Source of the DNA: Beijerinckiaceae bacterium
Lineage (GTDB): Bacteria; Pseudomonadota; Alphaproteobacteria; Rhizobiales; Beijerinckiaceae
Length of the DNA: 59,206 bases
Assembly: GCA_030684835.1 (NCBI GenBank)
Contig: JAUXWZ010000009.1
Coordinates: 1-59,206, forward strand
Direction: 5' to 3'
Part shown: one piece after another, positions 26,101 to 35,508 of the stretch
How positions within the stretch are numbered: the first letter of the stretch is position 1
Layout of the letters: every line of letters begins with the position of its first letter
Program-made: the position numbers and the translations under genes
The notes under the pieces: model-generated
What the model was told of the DNA's origin: nothing
The model's input: the letters and a program-made list of their open reading frames with translations, nothing else
Databases searched by the model: none

Positions 26101-26853
26101 ATGCGTAAACACATCTTGTCTGCCGCCATTATGCTTTCGCTCGGAACCTCCGGCGCATTTGCGGCGGACTGGTACACTGGATCGCCCGTCAACTCGGGCC
26201 CTACCGGCCCGAACAATCCGTTGGCGGCGCTCGACCTGTCCTTCACTGCCGCTAATGATCAGCTTTCCGGCGCCTTGGTCGGCACGATCGGGCCTTTCGG
26301 CGGCCTTGAAACCAACGGTTTGCGCATTCGCATGATCGGTCTGCTTGGCGGCTATCGATACGAGGCGTCCACTGTCGGCGTTGGCGTCGTCACCGGCAAC
26401 CAGGTCGGCGGATCTCTCATGGTTGGCTACGAGTGGATTGTCGCCCGCACAAAAATCGGCGTATTCGGCGGTCTCGACGCGATCAACAATCGCCTCGACA
26501 AGTTCGATCCCACCAATGAAACAGGTGGAACCACGCTCGGCGGGCGTGTCGGACTCGATTTTTATTCCCGCCCAACCGACGCCACGATGGCGGCCGGCAC
26601 ATTCACTTTCACGACCGCCAACAGCGGGTATTATCTGCGCTTGCGCGGTGGCATGGCGGTCTATGAGCAAATGTACCTTGGGCCGGAAGTGTTGGCGCTG
26701 GGCGACAGCTTCTACACGCAATGGCGTCTTGGCGTCGGGCTTAGCGGAATCCAGCTGGGGCCGGTGCAGTTCGGCATGTCCGGCGGTTACGTAAACGATT
26801 CCAGCCGCGGCAACGGCGCTTACGGCATTCTGGACTCGCGGCTCACCTTCTAA
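26101..26853 (+). CDS. bcsS: Cellulose biosynthesis protein BcsS, outer-membrane beta-barrel
   Basis: This protein of 250 residues has a Sec signal peptide (cleavage expected after AFA near residue 21) and a mature chain of alternating hydrophobic/polar strands rich in Gly and Tyr (GGSLMVGYEW, KIGVFGGLDA, TTLGGRVGLDFY, YYLRLRGGMA, WRLGVGLSG). It ends in Phe, the usual outer-membrane barrel signature. The pattern and position before bcsA fit BcsS, an accessory protein of alphaproteobacterial cellulose operons whose role is not established. AAGGG precedes the ATG. 169 bases separate it from bcsA; that gap holds a palindrome, so bcsA may have its own promoter. Confidence 0.85.
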   Translation: MRKHILSAAIMLSLGTSGAFAADWYTGSPVNSGPTGPNNPLAALDLSFTAANDQLSGALVGTIGPFGGLETNGLRIRMIGLLGGYRYEASTVGVGVVTGNQVGGSLMVGYEWIVARTKIGVFGGLDAINNRLDKFDPTNETGGTTLGGRVGLDFYSRPTDATMAAGTFTFTTANSGYYLRLRGGMAVYEQMYLGPEVLALGDSFYTQWRLGVGLSGIQLGPVQFGMSGGYVNDSSRGNGAYGILDSRLTF

Positions 26854-26955
26854 TGAATGCGACCTGACGCGACAGTGGGGACTCGAAATCCGCGCCGCGT
26901 CACCTTTAACTTCACCATTCGTAAAGCATAACGGGCTTTCGTTGGCCGGGTGGGC

Positions 26956-26978
26956 GTTAACGTAACGGTCACGTTAAC
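26956..26978. promoter_or_regulatory. Palindromic operator candidate upstream of bcsA
   Basis: A perfect 8-bp inverted repeat, GTTAACGT / ACGTTAAC, with a 7-base spacer, is centred about 55 bases before the bcsA start. The 15-base centre-to-centre arm spacing is near one and a half helical turns, as in many dimeric regulator sites. I do not know the binding protein. Confidence 0.5.
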
Positions 26979-27022
26979 CATCTCGGCCGTATCGTCAGCC
27001 CATGACTAACGGAAGTTTTTCC

Positions 27023-29305
27023 ATGACGAATCGATTTCGCGCGATAGCATGGATCGGCAGCGGCATTCTCGCGTTGATCCTGCTTACGCAACCAGTCAGC
27101 GTAGGCGCGCAACTTACCCTCGGCCTGTTTGTCATTGGCGCCATGGCGATTGTGTGGCGCGCAGGCAAGGGCGCCTACAAGCGGCAATTGTTTCTTGCTC
27201 TCGGCAGTTTCGTCGTCATCCGCTATCTTTATTGGCGCCTGACGAGCACGCTCCCGCCTTCGTCCGATCCTGTTGGATTGACTTTCGGGATCATCGTGCT
27301 CGCTGCAGAATTCTATTGCGTTCTTATCCTTGTTATCAGTCTTACGATCAGCGCCGATCCGCTGACTCGCAAGCGGATAGAGCAGGATCCCGACGATCTG
27401 CTCCCTTCTGTCGATGTCTTCGTGCCATCCTACAATGAGGATGAATACATCCTCGCCACGACGATCGCTGCGGCGAAATCGATGGATTATCCCGCTCACA
27501 AGCTGACAGTTTGGCTGTTGGATGATGGCGGCACGGATCAAAAATGTAACGATCCTAATCCGCAGAAGGCCGAGGCCGCCCGCACGCGCCGGTCGGAGCT
27601 GATGACGCTTTGCGATCAGCTTGGCGCGGTTTATCTCACGCGCAAGCGAAACGAACACGCCAAAGCGGGCAACATGAACAACGCGCTCGCCGTATCGACC
27701 GGCGAGATCGTTGTTGTATTTGACGCGGACCATGCGCCGTTCCGCGCCTTCCTGCGCGAGACCATCGGTTATTTCGCCCGCGACCCCAAGCTCTTCCTCG
27801 TGCAGACGCCGCACGTCTTTCTCAATCCAGATCCGATTGAAAAGAACCTGCGCACGTTCGCGAAAATGCCATCCGAAAACGAGATGTTCTACTCGTCGAT
27901 CCAGCGCGGACTCGACAAGTGGAACGGGTCCTTCTTCTGCGGCTCGGCTGCATTGCTACGCCGCTCGGCGCTTGAAACCGTGGGTGGCTTTTCCGGCATC
28001 ACGATTACGGAGGATTGCGAGACGGCGCTTGACCTGCATTCGCAGGGATGGACGAGCGTCTTCGTCGAAAAGCCGCTCATCGCCGGACTGCAGCCCGAAA
28101 CGTTCGCCTCGTTCATTGGTCAGCGCTCGCGCTGGTGCCAGGGCATGATGCAGATCCTGATCCTGAAGAATCCACTTTTGAAGAAAGGCCTCAAGCCCAT
28201 TCAGAAGGTCGCTTATCTGTCCAGTATGTCGTTCTGGCTGTTTCCCCTGCCGCGCATGGTCTTCATGCTCGCGCCGTTGCTGTTCATTCTGGCTGACATC
28301 AAAGTTTTCGTGTCAAACCTTGATGAGGCCATCGCCTATACCGCGACCTACATGCTCGTGAACATAATGATGCAGAACTATCTTTTTGGCTCGCTGCGCT
28401 GGCCCTGGATATCGGAACTGTACGAGTATTGTCAGGGCGTATTCTTGTCGAAGGCGCTCGTCGCGGTGTTCATTTCTCCGCGCAAGCCGACGTTTAACGT
28501 CACTGCGAAGGGCTTGTCTCTGGACAACGACCACTTGTCTGAATTGGCGTGGCCGTTTTTCGCGATCTTTGGCCTGTTGCTCACCGGCCTCTTTGTGTCG
28601 GTCTGGCGCTACTTTAATGAGCCCGCTGTCTCGGAGCTGATGGTCGTCGTGGGTTTGTGGAATCTGTTCAACATGCTGGTGGCTGGCGCCGCGCTTGGAG
28701 CAGTGTCAGAGCGCAAGCAGCCTGATCGTCATCCGCGACTTGGTATTAAACGGCAGGGCTTCCTGCATGTGAATGGCGTCGCTGCGCCAGTTGAAATCGT
28801 CGATGTATCGGCTGGCGGATGCGGTGTGGTCGTGGTCGGCAAGGCGCCTTTTGACTTGCGTTCGGGTGAAACGGAAGGCTTGCTCACCATCGAGCCTCTG
28901 GGAGGCGTCGTTGCGCGCAACGAGGCGCTTCCGATTAAGCTGAAGCATACGAATGCGCGAGGCGACCGCGTCGTTTACGGGTTTGCATTCCAGGAACTTA
29001 TGCCGCGCGACTATTACGTTCTCGCCGATCTGATGTACGGCGATTCCGATGCGTTGCCGCGCTTTCTGGAAACACGCCGCAAGCACAAGAACGCTTTCGC
29101 GGGCACGTTCGACTTCATCTATTGGGGGGTTACTGAGCCCTTCCGCGCTGTCTCCTATAGTTTGAAGGAGCTACGCACAAAGAAGGAAGAGCCAAGTCAA
29201 GAGGCGCCGCAACAGCCGTCTACGAAGTGGTTGCATGCGATCCTTGCGCAAGCGCGCGATGGATCAAAGAAGACGCCCGGCGCGGGCGCCTCCAATGCGG
29301 CATGA
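27023..29305 (+). CDS. bcsA: Cellulose synthase catalytic subunit (UDP-forming) with PilZ domain
   Basis: This is an inner-membrane GT2 processive synthase of 760 residues that polymerises UDP-glucose into beta-1,4-glucan and exports it through its own channel. The catalytic motifs are all present: DDG at 167-169, DAD at 234-236, TED at 329-331 and QRSRW at 367-371. FFCGSAALLRR and membrane helices before and after the catalytic domain fit the family. The C-terminal PilZ domain has the Arg-rich opening (RKQPDRHPR) and DVSAGGCGV, the c-di-GMP-binding pattern. The start at 27023 has GGAAG 7 bases upstream; an ATG at 27002 lacks a site. bcsB follows with overlap or a very short gap. Confidence 0.97.
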   Translation: MTNRFRAIAWIGSGILALILLTQPVSVGAQLTLGLFVIGAMAIVWRAGKGAYKRQLFLALGSFVVIRYLYWRLTSTLPPSSDPVGLTFGIIVLAAEFYCVLILVISLTISADPLTRKRIEQDPDDLLPSVDVFVPSYNEDEYILATTIAAAKSMDYPAHKLTVWLLDDGGTDQKCNDPNPQKAEAARTRRSELMTLCDQLGAVYLTRKRNEHAKAGNMNNALAVSTGEIVVVFDADHAPFRAFLRETIGYFARDPKLFLVQTPHVFLNPDPIEKNLRTFAKMPSENEMFYSSIQRGLDKWNGSFFCGSAALLRRSALETVGGFSGITITEDCETALDLHSQGWTSVFVEKPLIAGLQPETFASFIGQRSRWCQGMMQILILKNPLLKKGLKPIQKVAYLSSMSFWLFPLPRMVFMLAPLLFILADIKVFVSNLDEAIAYTATYMLVNIMMQNYLFGSLRWPWISELYEYCQGVFLSKALVAVFISPRKPTFNVTAKGLSLDNDHLSELAWPFFAIFGLLLTGLFVSVWRYFNEPAVSELMVVVGLWNLFNMLVAGAALGAVSERKQPDRHPRLGIKRQGFLHVNGVAAPVEIVDVSAGGCGVVVVGKAPFDLRSGETEGLLTIEPLGGVVARNEALPIKLKHTNARGDRVVYGFAFQELMPRDYYVLADLMYGDSDALPRFLETRRKHKNAFAGTFDFIYWGVTEPFRAVSYSLKELRTKKEEPSQEAPQQPSTKWLHAILAQARDGSKKTPGAGASNAA

Positions 29306-29321
29306 AGGTGTGAGAAAAGGT

Positions 29322-31883
29322 ATGTTTCACCCGGTCTATGCTCTCGCGCTGATCACCGCTTCCGCTCTTATGATCGGGGGGCATGCGTCGGCCCAGTCCT
29401 TTACGTCGAACAGGCCGGTGACGCAGAATACCGGCGCTGTTGCGCAGGGCGGGGCTGCGAGCCGGCTCCCATCCGCCGCGCCTGGCGTGCAGTCAGGGGC
29501 AGGCGCCGCCACGCGCACCGCAGTCAGCCTGGCGCGTCCGCCCGCCAATGCGTCGGCGCCTTACACGCTGCGCCACCTTACCAACAACATAAATGGCTTT
29601 CGCCTCGCGGGAGAGATCGCGCAAACCGAATGGCCAATGTTCCTCACCGAAGAGCAGGCGCAGCAGCGCCTCTCGTTCCGGCTTGGCTATCTCGCAGCTG
29701 TCTCCGTGATGCCCGAGGGCTCCTATCTTTCGCTATCGGTAAACGACACGGTCGTTGGCCGCACCAACATCGTCGGCACGCGTGGCGTGCGCACTGCCGT
29801 CTTCAATATACCGCCGGGCTTGATGAAGGCTGGATTCAACGCTGTCCGCATCACTGCTGAACAACGCCATCGCGTCGATTGCTCGCTTGAGGCGACGTAC
29901 GAATTGTGGACGCAGATTGATCCCACGCAAACTGGCCTTGTACTGCCGCGCACTGACCCCGGCGTGACAAGCATCGCCGATCTTCCGGCGATCCCCATCG
30001 ATAATCAGGGCGCGCTACCCATTCGCGCCATCACGCCTGACCGCGCCGGTATGGCGTCGGTTGAGCGCACCATCGAAGCTGCGCAGATGATTTCCCTTGT
30101 CGGTCGCTTTGCACAGCCGGTCGTTGATTTCGGACCCATGGCGCGTGGCGAGTACGGCATCAATTTGGCGGTCGGCCCAATTGATGAACTGCGCGGCCAG
30201 CTTGAAGGTCTTTCAATTCCTTTCGTTCACAGCCCGATGGTTGTGGTCGTGCCTGCCGCTGAAGGCCGTCGCACGACGGTCATCGTCACTGGCCGCACGG
30301 AAGAGGAAGCAACAGAGGCGCTTCAGCAACTTCGCATCGCAGCCAGCAGCAAGGGCACCCCCGAAGGCCAGCGTTCGGCCGCAGCGTTTCCTGGCTATCG
30401 TCTTGGCGGTGGGCAGAAGGTGCGCCTGCGCGATCTTGGCGTCGCAAGTCAGGAGTTCTCGGGCCGTCTTTTCCGCGCCGCGTTCAATTTGATCCTGCCT
30501 CCCGATTTTTATTCAGCTGACTACGGCAAGGCGATCATCGATCTAGCCGGCGGATATGCGCCGGGCCTGGGGGTCAATTCGCAGGTCATCGTCAGCGTCA
30601 ACGGCCGACATGTCATGAGCACGAAGCTCACGAAAGCGGCCGGTGATGTCTTCAAGCAAAATCCGATGCATCTGCCGCTTGGCAGCATGCGTCCTGGTCT
30701 GAACAGAATTGAGATTGAGGCGCATCTCCCCATTGATGCGGACAGGTCTTGCGATACGCTGGCCGCAATTGCAGGGCCCAAGCGTTTTCTCCTGCTCGAT
30801 GCGACCGAGATCGAGTTGCCGCAGATTGCGCGTATCGCGCGGATGCCCGATCTGGCGGTCACCGCGACCGGCGCCTTCCCGTATTTCGGTTCGCAAAATC
30901 GCCCCACGCTCTCCGTTCCTACGCCCACGCGCGAGTCGGTCAGCGCCGCCGCGACGATCGCCACTCATCTTGCGATTGCAGCTGGCCGTCCGATCAATTT
31001 TCGCCTGCGAGGCGTGGCGCCAGCGCCGGGTGATGGGCCAGCCCTGATCGTTGCGCCAGCGCCCGCACTCGATGCAGAACTGCTCGGTTCGGTCGGTTTG
31101 AAAAACGATGAAATCTACACTGCATGGCGCGAAAAGATCGACAATCCCTCGCCCCCGGCGTCGGCGGAAATGAGCCGCTCCGAACAGATGGCGCGCCATC
31201 GACTTGTGCTGCAAAAAAACTTCCCCGCGTCATGTCATTTGCCGACGCCTGAAGGCGGCTTCCGTCGGGCGGAACGGCTCGCCGGCATTCTCGCCGCGCA
31301 AGCTGTCGGCCAGACGAAACCGGTCGTTGCATCGCCCGTCGATTTATACGCGCAATGGGATTCAGAACTGCGCTCGTCGCCGGGGTTCTTTGGCCGCACA
31401 CTCTCTTATGTCGAGGGCGCAGGCTCGTGGGCTTTGTCCAAAGTCGCTGGCGCGCGTGACGCTGTCACCGGCCAACTCGCCATCGCCCCGGCGGGCCCGG
31501 TCCTCTCGCGCGGCACGCCGCTAGTGATGGCGCAAAGCATCCTTGGCTCGAACGCTGAAGACGTTCGCACGATTGTGACGGCGCCCGATTCAGTGACGTT
31601 GCAGCAGTCAGTCGCGTGTCTTGTGGACCCGCGCGTGTGGGGTCAGATTTCTGGTCGCATCGCGATGCTCGACACAGCGGATGGCCGCATTCTTCCTGTA
31701 CCCGTCGAGGGCGCCACACTGATCGCTACGCAAACCTTCTCTGTCCAAAACGTCCGTCTCATCGTTGCTGGCTGGTTCTCGCTTAATAACAAAATCTACG
31801 TGATTTTGGCGCTGCTTCTTGCAGCGTTGCTCGCTTTGACGACGCGTGGATATGTCTCGCATGTAGGAAGAAGAAACACATGA
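29322..31883 (+). CDS. bcsB: Cellulose synthase periplasmic subunit BcsB
   Basis: This protein of 853 residues has a signal peptide, a long periplasmic part and one C-terminal membrane helix (YVILALLLAALLALTTRGY), as in BcsB, which guides nascent glucan through the periplasm and activates BcsA. Paired carbohydrate-binding-like and flavodoxin-like repeats are suggested by two parallel segments (FRLGYLAAVSVMPEGSYLSL with LSVNDTVVG; then LILPPDFYSADYGKA with VSVNGRHV). MFHPVYAL at 29322 begins the signal peptide; an ATG at 29295, inside the end of bcsA, is an alternative. It overlaps bcsZ by four bases (ATGA). Confidence 0.95.
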   Translation: MFHPVYALALITASALMIGGHASAQSFTSNRPVTQNTGAVAQGGAASRLPSAAPGVQSGAGAATRTAVSLARPPANASAPYTLRHLTNNINGFRLAGEIAQTEWPMFLTEEQAQQRLSFRLGYLAAVSVMPEGSYLSLSVNDTVVGRTNIVGTRGVRTAVFNIPPGLMKAGFNAVRITAEQRHRVDCSLEATYELWTQIDPTQTGLVLPRTDPGVTSIADLPAIPIDNQGALPIRAITPDRAGMASVERTIEAAQMISLVGRFAQPVVDFGPMARGEYGINLAVGPIDELRGQLEGLSIPFVHSPMVVVVPAAEGRRTTVIVTGRTEEEATEALQQLRIAASSKGTPEGQRSAAAFPGYRLGGGQKVRLRDLGVASQEFSGRLFRAAFNLILPPDFYSADYGKAIIDLAGGYAPGLGVNSQVIVSVNGRHVMSTKLTKAAGDVFKQNPMHLPLGSMRPGLNRIEIEAHLPIDADRSCDTLAAIAGPKRFLLLDATEIELPQIARIARMPDLAVTATGAFPYFGSQNRPTLSVPTPTRESVSAAATIATHLAIAAGRPINFRLRGVAPAPGDGPALIVAPAPALDAELLGSVGLKNDEIYTAWREKIDNPSPPASAEMSRSEQMARHRLVLQKNFPASCHLPTPEGGFRRAERLAGILAAQAVGQTKPVVASPVDLYAQWDSELRSSPGFFGRTLSYVEGAGSWALSKVAGARDAVTGQLAIAPAGPVLSRGTPLVMAQSILGSNAEDVRTIVTAPDSVTLQQSVACLVDPRVWGQISGRIAMLDTADGRILPVPVEGATLIATQTFSVQNVRLIVAGWFSLNNKIYVILALLLAALLALTTRGYVSHVGRRNT

Positions 31884-33040
31884 TCCGCCTTGCCGCGAAC
31901 ATCGCGTCCATTGCTATGATGATGACGGCGGGTTGTGTAGCACAGGCTCAGTCGCCGCTGGGCCCGCGCCCTGTCAATCCCGTTGGCTCGCCGCCTGTCA
32001 CCGAGGCGCCGCGCGCGCCGCTCAAACTTGATGGACGCGCGCTGCCGCTTGGCGGAACGCTCAATGCGCCGCAGGCGTGGCAGGCCTACAAGCAGCGGTT
32101 CATCACGAGCACTGGTCGAGTTGTTGATACGGCGAACGGGCAAATAAGCCATAGTGAAGGCCAGGGATACGGCATGTTGCTTGCCGTCGCAGCCAACGAC
32201 AGGCCGACGTTCGATCGTGTCTGGAACTGGACGCGCGCCAATCTGATGGTGCGCGATGATCAACTCATCGCGTGGCGCTGGACGCCGGGGCAACGTCCGC
32301 CCATCACCGACATGAATAACGCCACCGATGGCGACATCCTCATTGCGTGGGCTCTTGCGGAAGCTGCGGAAACGTGGGGCGCAGTGTCCTACCGTGGCTC
32401 GGCGCGTCGCATCGCTGTTGAGGTTGCGCGCAAGACGGTTTTGTTCAAGACCGCCAACGGCGCGATCCTGCTGCCCGGCGTTCTGGGCTTCAGTGCGACC
32501 GACCGCCCCGATGGGCCCGTGATCAACCTGTCTTATTATGTGTTTCCAGCCTTCGCGCGCCTGTCCACGGTCGCTCCTGAAGTTGATTGGAATGGCTTGA
32601 TGCAGACTGGTCTTGAACAGATCAAGGCGGCGCGTTTTGGCGCAACAAATCTGCCGTCGGACTGGATTTCGCTAAGTGGCGACAAGCCCAAGCCCGCTGA
32701 AGGCTTCCCTCGGCACTTCTCATACAACGCCATCCGTATCCCGCTTTATCTGGCTTGGGCGGGCGTTGGCGATCACGATCATTACAGCGCATTTCAGACT
32801 TGGGCGCAGCGTCCTCGCGGCCTATCAACTGTCAACGTCGAAACAGGAATGGACGCGGATCGTCTTTCCGAGCGCGGTTATGGCGCTATCGGCACGCTCC
32901 TGGCGTGCGCTGTGGACCGCAAGCCCGTGGGGCCTGAGTTTCGCACGATCCGTGACGGTGAAAATTACTATTCGGTCACGCTGCAACTGCTTGCAATGAC
33001 TGCTGCAAACATGAGGTACAACTCATGCCAGGGCGGTTGA
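31880..33040 (+). CDS. bcsZ: Cellulase BcsZ, glycoside hydrolase family 8
   Basis: This exported endo-1,4-beta-glucanase of 386 residues trims or quality-controls nascent cellulose in the periplasm. The GH8 catalytic acid is Glu93 in SHSEGQGYGM, and the NNATDGDILIAWAL segment carries the conserved Asp. SYYVFPAF and FSYNAIRIPLYLAW are family marks. The signal region ends either at a lipobox-like TAGC (Cys19) or after AQAQ, so lipidation is possible but uncertain. ATGA overlap with bcsB and a one-base overlap with the next gene show tight coupling. Confidence 0.95.
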   Translation: MIRLAANIASIAMMMTAGCVAQAQSPLGPRPVNPVGSPPVTEAPRAPLKLDGRALPLGGTLNAPQAWQAYKQRFITSTGRVVDTANGQISHSEGQGYGMLLAVAANDRPTFDRVWNWTRANLMVRDDQLIAWRWTPGQRPPITDMNNATDGDILIAWALAEAAETWGAVSYRGSARRIAVEVARKTVLFKTANGAILLPGVLGFSATDRPDGPVINLSYYVFPAFARLSTVAPEVDWNGLMQTGLEQIKAARFGATNLPSDWISLSGDKPKPAEGFPRHFSYNAIRIPLYLAWAGVGDHDHYSAFQTWAQRPRGLSTVNVETGMDADRLSERGYGAIGTLLACAVDRKPVGPEFRTIRDGENYYSVTLQLLAMTAANMRYNSCQGG

Positions 33041-35508
33041 TGGGGATGCGCATGAAGCTCTTTCTTCTCGTTTCCGCGTCGGTCGTCGCGATCTCGAGCG
33101 CACATGCGCAATTTCTTATTGAGGCGCCAAACAAGCCTCCTGTCGCCAATCCTGCGCGTGAGGCCGCGCCGACTCCACGGCGAGCGCCCGAGGTTGTCCT
33201 CATTCCAGAGCGCAGGGCGACGCAGCAGATGTTGATCAAGCCGATCGACGCTGAGGAAGGTGGCGCCGATGAGACCGCGCTGCGGTATTACGCTGCGCAG
33301 AACCAGATGAATCGTGTCACTGCTGAAATTGAGCGGCTTCGCCGGCTGTATCCGTCGTGGCGGCCGCCCGAAACGCTGATCGAGCCGGCAAGCACGTCCA
33401 CCGAAGATGAACAACCGCTGTGGGACTTGTTCGGCGCCGACCGCCTCGCAGATTTGCGCGTAGCAATCGAAGAGCGCAAGCAGGGCGAGCCGGATTGGCG
33501 CCCTTCCAAGGAACTGACGGACAAAATAGCGCGCAAGGAAACGCGTCAACGTCTGATGGCTCTTTGGCGTGATGGAAATATTGACGAACTGCTCAACAGC
33601 GTCAACCGTGACGGATTCGGCGGCGATCGCGCGGATGTCGATCTGCAATGGACCGTCGCGGAAGCCTACGCGCGGATGAAGCGCACGGATGACGCACTGG
33701 CGATCTATCAGTCATTGATGCGGACGCTGATTGACTCGAATGAACGCATGGCGACGATCCGCAAGGCGATGGACACCCTGCGCATTTCTGATGTCGAACC
33801 GCTTTTTGCTTCGCTGATTTCTGATGAGCAGGGCCGCACTGAACTTGCGAGCCTCGCGAACGACATTACCCGGGCTCGCATCAGCGCCTATTTGCATGAC
33901 GAGCGTGCCGAACGCATTCCCGATGCGGAGTTCAAGTCCTTTCAGGAGCACGTGCGCGGCCTCGACGATCCAAACCAGATTGGCCTGGTGGCGTGGTATT
34001 ATCTGAAGAACAAGTCGGGCCGTGATGCGCTCGAATGGTTCAAGTTGTCGCTTGAGCGCGGCGGCGATGCAATGATCGCCCATGGTTTGGCGAACGCTTT
34101 GCGTGACCTTGGGTTGAAGCGCGAGGCGGAAGAGGTGTCTTTCGCGTGGCGTTCTACCCTGATCAATAATTCCATTCTTTACATTGATGTTCTGGAGACA
34201 GAACTCACACAACCCTCGCCGCCGTTCATCGAGCCCGAGCGGCTGATGCGCTATGCGCAGGTCACGATGGATATGGCGTCCGGCGAAGGCGCGCAGGCTC
34301 TTGGCTGGTACTCGTACAACACGTGTCAGTACGAGGCCGCGCGCGAATGGTTTGAGCGCGCAGTCGCCTGGTACCCGAAAGAGGCGACCGTTCATGGCCT
34401 CGTCCTCGCATCGCAGCGCACCAAGCGCATGAAAGAGGTCTTCGAACTGGCCAATCGTTATGACGGGCTGTTTCCGAGAGTTATCAGCGTCATCTTCCCG
34501 GACGGGTATCAGCGCCCGCCTTCGGCATGCGACATGGTTGCGGCGGGTTCGCGCGCGCCAGCCGGCTTTCGCGCGCCGCAGGCGGCGACCGCCGCTGCTC
34601 CGTCCGCGCAGCGTCACGCATTTGGCGGCGGCGCATTTCCGGTACAGCCCAACCAGCAGCAGCTTTGGCAGTCTGGGTATCAGCAGCCCGCGCTGACGCC
34701 TGTCGCCAACGATCAGCTACCGAAATTCGCCCGTGGCGAGTTTCCCGCCGTGGTCGATCCCGAGAACAACCGCCGCTATGCGTCCTCGGGGCTGATCATG
34801 GGGCGCCCATTGCAGGTGAACATGCCGCCGGCGACCCAGACGTTGCTGCGCGCAGAGCAGGCGCGGCCCGCGCCACTTGTCGCGCGCCGCGTGCAAGGTG
34901 TGGGTCCCATGCCTTACGAGCGCTGGGGCTTCAGTCTCCTTCCTGGCGCCAACGGCCAATCGACGCCAGATTCCGCACATTCTGCGCAGACCGCGCCTGC
35001 GGGCACTGTGTGGGCGAGCGAACCGACGGGCAGCAGTCCTGCGGAGGCCTATACGGACCCCTATCAGGCGATGCAGGTCATTTCCGCCGCGCCGCGCGTT
35101 CCGTTGCCCAGCGCCATGCGGATGATGCCGACAGGTCCGATCGCGCCGAACTTCATGCGCGGCGCCGGACTGCGTCCCGGGCTTGATGTTGACATGACCG
35201 CAACTGGCAGCGTGGAAGGCGGCGATGAGCTGCGAGGTAACGATACAAGCGAAATGCCCCCCACGTCACAGCTGCCTGCTGACGCTTTGCCGGTTCTCTT
35301 TCCTCCGTCAGCGCCATACACGCCGGCGCGCAAGGAGGAAACTGCGGGAGGCGATTTCGAGTGGCGTCCGCATTTGACGGACGTGCTCGTCCAACTTGGT
35401 CGATTTTCGCCGCAGGTCCGGTTGGGCTGTCCGTTCACGTCGTTGGAGGCGGTGCGCGCGCGATGCGCCGCAACAACTCCCGCACCATCCACGATTGCCC
35501 CTGAGTAA
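33040..35508 (+). CDS. Periplasmic TPR protein of the cellulose operon, BcsC-like without a barrel
   Basis: This protein of 822 residues has a signal peptide (KLFLLVSASVVAISSAHAQ). About 430 helical residues follow with TPR-like repeats (VAEAYARMKRTDDALAIYQS; YYLKNKSGRDALEWFKLSL; ALRDLGLKREAEEVSFAW; YNTCQYEAAREWFERAVAWY). The last 330 residues are Pro/Ala/Gln-rich and probably disordered, ending in a short Cys-containing segment (VRLGCPFTSLEAVRARC). It occupies the place of bcsC, and the TPR half fits BcsC. However, there is no C-terminal outer-membrane barrel and no terminal aromatic residue. The start at 33040 overlaps the bcsZ stop by one base; 33025 is an alternative. I infer a periplasmic scaffold. 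Confidence 0.82.
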   Translation: MGMRMKLFLLVSASVVAISSAHAQFLIEAPNKPPVANPAREAAPTPRRAPEVVLIPERRATQQMLIKPIDAEEGGADETALRYYAAQNQMNRVTAEIERLRRLYPSWRPPETLIEPASTSTEDEQPLWDLFGADRLADLRVAIEERKQGEPDWRPSKELTDKIARKETRQRLMALWRDGNIDELLNSVNRDGFGGDRADVDLQWTVAEAYARMKRTDDALAIYQSLMRTLIDSNERMATIRKAMDTLRISDVEPLFASLISDEQGRTELASLANDITRARISAYLHDERAERIPDAEFKSFQEHVRGLDDPNQIGLVAWYYLKNKSGRDALEWFKLSLERGGDAMIAHGLANALRDLGLKREAEEVSFAWRSTLINNSILYIDVLETELTQPSPPFIEPERLMRYAQVTMDMASGEGAQALGWYSYNTCQYEAAREWFERAVAWYPKEATVHGLVLASQRTKRMKEVFELANRYDGLFPRVISVIFPDGYQRPPSACDMVAAGSRAPAGFRAPQAATAAAPSAQRHAFGGGAFPVQPNQQQLWQSGYQQPALTPVANDQLPKFARGEFPAVVDPENNRRYASSGLIMGRPLQVNMPPATQTLLRAEQARPAPLVARRVQGVGPMPYERWGFSLLPGANGQSTPDSAHSAQTAPAGTVWASEPTGSSPAEAYTDPYQAMQVISAAPRVPLPSAMRMMPTGPIAPNFMRGAGLRPGLDVDMTATGSVEGGDELRGNDTSEMPPTSQLPADALPVLFPPSAPYTPARKEETAGGDFEWRPHLTDVLVQLGRFSPQVRLGCPFTSLEAVRARCAATTPAPSTIAPE

